Source: Alnus glutinosa (taxonomy: Eukaryota; Streptophyta; Magnoliopsida; Fagales; Betulaceae). Taken from it: a stretch of 64,000 nucleotides of DNA. Positions within the stretch are counted from its first letter, which is position 1. Every line of letters starts with the position of its first letter. A program made the translations under genes and the position numbers. The notes beneath the pieces are model-generated. The model was not told where the DNA came from. It worked only from the letters and a program-made list of their open reading frames with translations, and searched no databases. Where the stretch lies: contig NC_084893.1 of assembly GCF_958979055.1 (NCBI RefSeq), forward strand, positions 17,711,954 through 17,775,953, given 5' to 3'. This document shows positions 58,301-64,000 of this stretch, piece by piece.

Positions 58301-58550
58301 CCATGTATCGGCATTACGAAAATATGTCGCAGACCCCTCACACGTGTTGGAGGCTGAAACGATTCCCTTACGGGAAAATTTGTCATACGAGGAGGGACCC
58401 ATGAAGATCATTGATAAGAAAGAGAACGAATTACGCCGGAGACGGATCCCAATGGTCAAAGTGATGTGGAGTAACCACCAATCGCTAGAGGAAGCTTCAT
58501 GGGAACTAGAAGAGACTATGCGTGACAAATACTCGTATTTGTTTGCGTAG
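55355..58550 (+). pseudogene. Ty3-gypsy pol (protease end to chromodomain), multiple stops
   Basis: Order: protease end (FDVILGMDWLSMYHACVDCF), reverse transcriptase ([54 protein letters not shown]; active-site [12 protein letters not shown] near 56205), RNase H ([33 protein letters not shown]), integrase zinc region ([28 protein letters not shown]) and core (HFLPIKTAYDMSRLAKEY, VSIISDRDPRFTSRFW, TAFHPQTDGQSERTIQTLED), and a chromodomain-like tail (IPMVKVMWSNHQ...EASWELEETM). Stops occur at about 55810, 55909, 56800, 57979, 58023 and 58107, and there are frame changes near 55545 and 57460. Gag and most of the protease are missing, replaced upstream by LTR B. Confidence 0.92.
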
Positions 58551-58897
58551 TAACCGAACAAGGAAATTGAGGTAGATAAAGTTGTATTGGATGTAATAAA
58601 TTCCGCAGATTCATTGATATTTTTTTTTTTTCTCTCCCCCTTCTTTTTGTAGTTATTGGAATGAGTATGCCTATTAGTTAACTATTTGATTAACATGTGC
58701 AATAACGACCTCAAGGCGTACACCAGACGAACCAAAGCACACGACCCTAGTTCCCGACCACGTCAAGCATGGGATCGATTTATTAAGGAGTTGAAGAACA
58801 TACTAAGTACGACTCTGATATATCAGGTACCTTTCATAGCTACTATTGTAGTTGATTATTGAATTTTGAGGACGAAATTCTTATAAGGAGGGGAGAT
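58551..58897 (+). other. Pre-LTR segment with polypurine tract
   Basis: Non-coding DNA between the pol stop and the LTR; it ends with AATTCTTATAAGGAGGGGAGA, the plus-strand primer site. Its last 120 bases recur at 60112-60230. Confidence 0.75.
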
Positions 58898-60120
58898 TGT
58901 AATAACCCCGACCCCCTTTCGAGGGTAGAATAGTCTTTACCACCTATGAGAATGGATAACTAGACGGGAATAATAAACGCCTGATTTTTTTTACATATGA
59001 TTTTTTTTTCTTGTTGTTAAATAACCACTTCTATATTTTATTAAAACACATGCTTTTAAATTTAATAAATTTATATCAATTTAAGTTCCACTTTTATATT
59101 TTATATTTATATTAAAATATGAGGACCAGATTTTATATTAAAAATATTAGATATCTGATTTATTATTATTAAAATACCTGTTTTAATACATAAAACCCTA
59201 ACAGCCAAAGAATGAAACCCTACTCCTATAAATAAATATTTTAGCACTCACCACTCCACACCTCGTAATATTTTATAACAAGTAGTCGCACCTCTCTCTC
59301 TTCCTCTTGCTAGGAATTTTGGCTCTCCACAGACAAGGTAATCTTTTGTCCGTTTTATATTTTGTCTCCTTGGTTAATGGTAATATGAATGCAATTGTTT
59401 CTCATTTTTTTCTCTCAACTTCCTGTACTGATACCATCGCACTGTCCTTCTCCTATTTTCTTTCTTTCTTTCCTGAACACTGCTGTACCAAAACCTGCAA
59501 TTGACTTGGATAATATCAATTTTTTTCTCCTATGTACAGTAGCATGACATCATAAGAATTGCTTTAACCATCATCTTTTGCTTTATGTTCCTTGTCTGCA
59601 CCTAGTCACGAAAGGCATGCAACACATATACATTAGTTTTTTTCTTTTGTTTTGTTTCTTTTTCTTTTCTTTTCTTTTCTTTTTTTTTCTATTTCCTATC
59701 ACCACCAACACCCATTATGACACTGGACCATTGTGTATATATATATTCTTTCTCTCCCTGGTCTAGCCGAAACCAAATACAGGTGCTGAATTGACGAATT
59801 CTCAACCTTTTTTTTTTAATAGCCGAATACTATTTTTTTTGAAATTTCCCTTGTTGTCTGTTTTATTTACACTTCTTTGTACAATTTTGGGTTGCCATAA
59901 ATCCTTCCACTGAGGGGTGTATAGTCTTAAAAAAATTCTGTCTTTGTACAAAGTAGTTTAATGTAAACATTCAAACTTTCTTGAAATTTTTTTTAAATGA
60001 AATCATGGATCACTTTTATAAATCATTTTTTATTAAGGGTATAGTTTGTGGTATCGGAAATTTATTTAAACTTTATAATTATAAAATAAAATATTTTTGA
60101 TGACAAATATATTTATTAAG
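58898..60120 (+). repeat. Truncated plus-strand LTR C
   Basis: It begins TGTAATAACCCCGACCCC and follows the other LTRs for about 300 bp, diverges in the TATA-to-R part (59180-59960), matches again at AATCATGGATCACTTTTATA and stops at TTTATTAAG. The second half of the LTR is absent. Confidence 0.8.
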
Positions 60121-60230
60121 AAGTTGAAGAACATACTAAGTACGACTCTGATATATCAGGTACCATTCATAGCTATTGTCGTAGTCGATTACTGAATTTC
60201 GAGGACAAAATTCTTATAAGGAGGGGAGAT
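60112..60230 (+). repeat. Duplicate of the pre-LTR segment
   Basis: From TTTATTAAG to GGAGGGGAGA it repeats 58778-58897 with a few differences. The shared TTTATTAAG is also part of the LTR, marking a microhomology junction. Confidence 0.82.
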
Positions 60231-62875
60231 TGTAATGACTCCGACCCCTTTCAAGGGTAGAACAGTCTTTACCACCTATGAGAATGGATAACTAGACGGG
60301 TATAATAAATGCCTGATTTTTTTTACATATGATTTTTTTTTTCTTGTTGTTAAATAACCGTTTCTATATTTTATTAAAACACCTGCTGTTAAATTTAATA
60401 AATTTATATCAATTTAAGTTCCACTTTTATATTATATATTTATATTAAATTATGATGACCAGATTTTATATTTTTATTCAATTTTATTATCATTAAAAAT
60501 ATCTGTTTTAGTACATAAAACCCTAGCAACCAAAGATTGAAACCCTACTCCTATAAATGAATCTTTTAGCCGTCACTCTCTACTCTCATCACAAAAAGAA
60601 AAGTTTTCAAGCCTTCTCTCCCTCGCGCTGTACGTACAAGGATTTTCAGTTTCCTTCACTCCTACCTGTAGGTATATTTTTTTTTTTTTTTTCATATTTC
60701 TATTCTTTTCTTTTCTGCTGTACCGACGTAACGTACGTCTTTCTCCCTTATTTTTTTTTTTCTCTTCTTTCTTTTATTTGATGACTACCGTAGCATGCAG
60801 CCTTGATGTTTTTGTGACAATGTCTTCTCAGTTTAGTGCAATCATCGCAGGTCTCTAGGACTAGCTAGATTATTTTTTCTTTTTCTTTTTTTTCTTTTTG
60901 TAGCTTTGCTGTTGACTATTCTTTTATAGCCTTGTTGTCTTGCTTTTCTTCTTGTTACACAGCCAAGACTTTTGTCCCACTTGCATGTTGTTCTTTTCAT
61001 GCTCTTTTTCTAATACCAACGTCATCCTCCTATTTCCTCCAATTCTCTTACAGAAATTCTGTAGTACCACATGTCAAACTTGCAATTCCTTTTATTATCA
61101 TTATTCTTATTCCATCAAGAAACTTCACACCGAGTGCTTCTCTCGGTTTCTTAATTTTTTTTTTTCCTTTTCTTTCCTAGCAATAAAATCACAGGAAGCA
61201 TAGCAGACTAGCTTTACTGTTTATTCTTTTTATTTTATTTTATTATGTTAATTAATTAATTAATTTATTTATTTTGTTCTCTTAAATCTTTTCCACGAAG
61301 AAGCAAAACTGTTTTAGTTCAATTGTTTCAAACCTTCTTGTAAATTTCTTAAAAAGAAATCATGGATCATTTTTATAAACCATTTTTATTAAGGGTATAA
61401 TTCGTAATATCGGAATTTATTAAACTTTATTATTATAAAAGAAAATATTTCTGATGACAAATACCTTTATTAAGTCGTATTTCTAATTCCAATAAAATAA
61501 AACGTGTTGTTACCTATTTAATGATTTAAATATTATTCGAGTAATTAATGTCTTTAAACATATCTAGGGAATCCATTCTCGATAGGTTAGCAAGATGAAT
61601 CTTAGTGGTGTTAGTGTGTAGTTTAGTGACTAGTGCGATGTATTAATTTACTTAAACCTGTATCAGGTGACTAGCTAGCTGTCAAGGAATTTGCTTTAGT
61701 TGCATTCGGAGAGGTAAGGGATCCTCTACCCCTTTTCAAATTGTTTTATGTCATATTACTTTATCCTTTTTTTTAGCATATTTGCAATTAATTGTTCTTG
61801 TTCTATATTTCAAATTATATTGATGCATGAAGGACTGTTTTAAAAATAGTTTTGAGATGAAAATTGTCGGTATAAATGTTAATCTTGAAATCATTGTTTT
61901 AAAAGAAGCTTTGGTTATAAAGGATTTTCTAATTATTAGTAAATTGTTTAGTTGGTTCCCGAGATGGGAAGTTACAGCTTTTTGAAATTTATGAGAAAAG
62001 GAGAATAAAAACCCTCACACTCGTTGCCTCAAGAGTTATCAAAGGAATAAGAATAATTTATGAGAATGAGATTTTTATAAATGAGGCACGTGTGCGGAGG
62101 AGACTATTATTTTGGCCCAGATATATTCACAGAGATTTGCAGAGCTTAAGCTCGGTACAGTTGCTTGGATGGAAGCGCAACCGCTGAAGGACTTAGAGAA
62201 TGCGGTAATCCATCCCTATGTCATGCTAAGTGCACTTCAATTAATTAGCTGACGGGGCAGGCCTGTGGCCACAGTTTACCTGCCTGAGGTCGCAGTAGAC
62301 CGCGCAACCCTGGTACACAGGGCGTAATAGTGCACATGGGCCCTATATATGAGAAGTCTTAATTGTTAATGGGTATTTTATGTGTTAAGTAAAATGCCGA
62401 ATTTTGATTTGTGTTCTAGAAATTTAGATTTCAAGTGTATTTTAATAATTGTTTTAAAGAAAATGAAGTTAACTCAACCGTTTTATAGTTGAGGGTTGTC
62501 TTACTGAGCATTTCTCGCTCACCCCTTATTTTTATTTTGTTTTCAGGTTATGAGCAGAGAGACCTAGGCGGTCGGGATGGGATCTAGGTTAGCATTAGGA
62601 TATTACATCTCAGTACCTTAATAAGTGCACTTGCACAATAAATTTGGTTTTTCTTTAGATTTTCAATTATTGAATCAAACATAATTGCTCTTTTTGAAAT
62701 AACTATTTCTGCATTTATTAAAGCTCTGAGTTTTAAAATTCTTCTTATTATTATTTTTTATTTAATTTATTTAATTCAGCATATTAGCTAGGTTATCTGG
62801 CAGACCTTACGAATCTTTGCAGTTTGGTGTATGAAAATAGACGAACCTAACCCTTAGTGGTTTGGGGGCGTTACA
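60231..62875 (+). repeat. Outer 3' LTR of the Tekay-type complex
   Basis: The 2,645-bp LTR begins TGTAATGACTCCGACCCC, ends GGGGGCGTTACA, and is preceded by the purine tract. It is very similar to the 5' LTR, including the GC-rich block (62250-62330, with the palindrome CTGTGGCCACAG). Confidence 0.88.
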
Positions 62876-63463
62876 GTAAGGTTGTCCACCACGGCCACGT
62901 AGCCTCGGCCCCTTTGCATGGGAGCCCAAGGGGAGAAATTTGCAGACGATTGTTGAATATCAAAGGCTGGAATCTGATGCTCCAGACACATCTCATGAGC
63001 TAGGAGATGGCCGTATAACTTGTCAGTGAAGAGAGGATCAACTCATGTAGTGACCGATGTAACAAAAGGATCATATTCAGATCCAAGGCCTTTGAGAAGA
63101 AACGAGACACTCTCAAAGTCATTGAGATTGACCAACGGTTGCAAGCGTGTCACTAAGATTCTTGATTGTTTGGAAATACTCGGTGATAGAGTTATTTCTT
63201 TTCTTGATCGTGGCTAGTTGGAATTAGATTTGCATAACTCGAGCAAGGGCTTGAGAAGCAAACATGGTGACCAAGGTGGTCCATAAAGCCGAGGATGTAG
63301 CACAACCAATGGCGTGAACAACATAAGGTTCGGTAAGTGTGGAGATGAGGACACTAAGGATCATCTAATCCATTTGACTCCACGTATGAAATTCAGGATT
63401 GACGATAGTTGCAGGGGCTCCAACATCAGTAGCAGGATTCGGGATTGTTTGAGCAGGAGGCTG
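62876..63463 (-). pseudogene. Copia copy 2 gag (first unit)
   Basis: It resumes at GTAAG|GTTGTCCACCACGGCCACG exactly where 47524 stopped, covers the RGRGG region and the gag core to the QTIPNP segment, and is then cut by another LTR. Several differences from the other gag copies break the frame. Confidence 0.82.
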
Positions 63464-64000
63464 TGATGACACGTGGATTCTGATCTTGAAACATCTCAGT
63501 GTTACGTCTCGGATATTTGTTAAGAGCAGTAGAAAAGGTTGTTTAGGTATAATGACGCCTCAGTCTTATAGAACCCAGTTACGACAATGAATATACCGAA
63601 ACCTCCAAGTATAGTTGGAGCGAACATGACTCGGATATTTATGCCTCGGAGATTTGACAGAAACTACAAGACCATACAGGAAGTTTGAGTTACAACCCGA
63701 TATAGAAGATTGCCTCGGAGTAATAACACCTCGGATAATATCATCTCGGCATAAGAACATCTCGGATCTCCCACAACCCTGTTATGGTGCGGCAATATCC
63801 CGAGATCTCCTAGTCGGAGCGAACATGTCTCGGATATTATCACCTCGGGGGTTGGTCGAAGTGCACCGCAGTAGTCTTAGAATTTGATAAGGCCAGTATT
63901 CCAGAAGATCAGGGATAAGCCTCTATTCCATAATTAATGGGATAAGGTAGATAATGACACGGAATTAAGATTAAAAAGGTATGAATGCAATCCAATTTGA
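63464..64000 (+). mobile_element. Start of another LTR element (runs off the window)
   Basis: The sequence TGATGACACGTGGATTCTGA interrupts Copia gag at GGCTG and continues to the window end. It contains at least ten TCTCGGAT/CCTCGGAG-type words. The TGATGACACGTGG start is common in plant Gypsy LTRs. The other end, and thus the target duplication (expected GGCTG), is outside the window. Confidence 0.5.

Larger units (their letters stand above)
47525..62875 (+). mobile_element. 15.35-kb Gypsy (Tekay-type chromovirus) complex with GTAAG TSD
   Basis: The outer ends are TGTAATGACCCCGACC and GGGGGCGTTACA, and GTAAG flanks both sides (47520-47524 and 62876-62880). Joining the flanks restores continuous Copia sequence. 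Inside are an outer 5' LTR (47525-50135), opposed primer sites, two minus-strand LTRs (50180-52745 and 52746-55354), a plus-strand pol pseudogene, a truncated plus-strand LTR (58898-60120), a duplicated pre-LTR segment and the outer 3' LTR (60231-62875). The Tekay assignment rests on the pol motifs and a C-terminal chromodomain-like segment. The whole is non-functional. Confidence 0.88.
45502..63463 (-). mobile_element. Copia element copy 2, arranged gag-pol-LTR-gag and split by a Gypsy insertion
   Basis: On the minus strand the order is gag (63463-62876), then pol end (47524-46756), one LTR (46755-46435), primer site and a second gag (46396-45540), ending a few codons into the pol junction (DQ of FSGDRIEDQ). 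A 15.35-kb Gypsy complex (47525-62875) interrupts gag/pol. Two partial internal regions sharing one LTR is the expected structure of a tandem pair reduced by recombination. The gag-to-pol deletion junction is the same as in copy 1. Confidence 0.85.

Noticed and set aside
1..64000. CRISPR arrays, operons, phage or plasmid features, rRNA or tRNA genes
   Set aside because: Spliced genes and plant retrotransposons dominate; no regularly spaced identical repeats with unique spacers, and no tRNA or rRNA sequence was recognised (tRNA-like words are retroelement primer sites).

Overview
The window is nuclear DNA of a flowering plant, most likely a woody eudicot. The evidence is AT-rich intergenic DNA, spliced genes with GT/AG introns, plant-type LTR retrotransposons primed by initiator-Met tRNA, plant L1-type LINEs, and a gene whose protein closely matches Arabidopsis UBP15. 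I cannot name the species. No prokaryotic features (operons, Shine-Dalgarno sites, CRISPR) are present.

Layout. Bases 1-2650 hold three small inverted-repeat transposons upstream of the first gene. Bases 2700-14500 carry a complete 13-coding-exon gene for a UBP15-type ubiquitin-specific protease (MYND zinc finger plus USP catalytic domain); I traced the splice phases by hand to a 952-residue product. A two-exon gene for a secreted SOUL heme-binding protein lies tail-to-tail with it on the minus strand (14925-16584). From about 17.5 to 25 kb there is a nest of transposons: a TTA-flanked inverted-repeat element containing a foldback MULE-like element and a SIRE-like Copia relic, each dated by its boundaries, and ending in a tandem duplication. 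At 25.3 kb lies an intronless, stop-interrupted TFIIS-like retrocopy. Bases 26-34 kb are a patchwork of TIR elements, Gypsy LTR pieces, a short LINE derivative with target-site duplication, and a solo SIRE-like LTR. Bases 34.1-44 kb hold a 488-bp duplicated segment, a LINE with a 345-codon ORF, a compact non-autonomous Copia element, another LTR and a probable gene-capturing TIR element. A small Cys/Gly-rich protein gene sits at 44.47 kb.

From 45.5 kb to the end everything is retrotransposon. A second copy of the compact Copia element, arranged as gag-pol-LTR-gag, is split by a 15.35-kb Gypsy/Tekay-type chromovirus complex with a perfect GTAAG target-site duplication. Inside that complex two 2.6-kb LTRs face each other across a 44-bp near-palindromic primer-binding-site spacer, and further LTR copies are joined at short microhomologies. 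The Copia remnant is finally cut by the beginning of yet another LTR that runs off the window.

The clearly functional cellular loci are UBP15, the SOUL gene and probably the small Cys/Gly-rich gene; they are not obviously linked in function. The most unusual structures are the head-to-head LTR palindrome, the TTA-flanked element family with a GC-rich CCGGATCCGG-type core, the LTRs studded with CCGTCCGGACGG palindromes, and the in-frame amber codon near the UBP15 C terminus followed by 54 more open codons.
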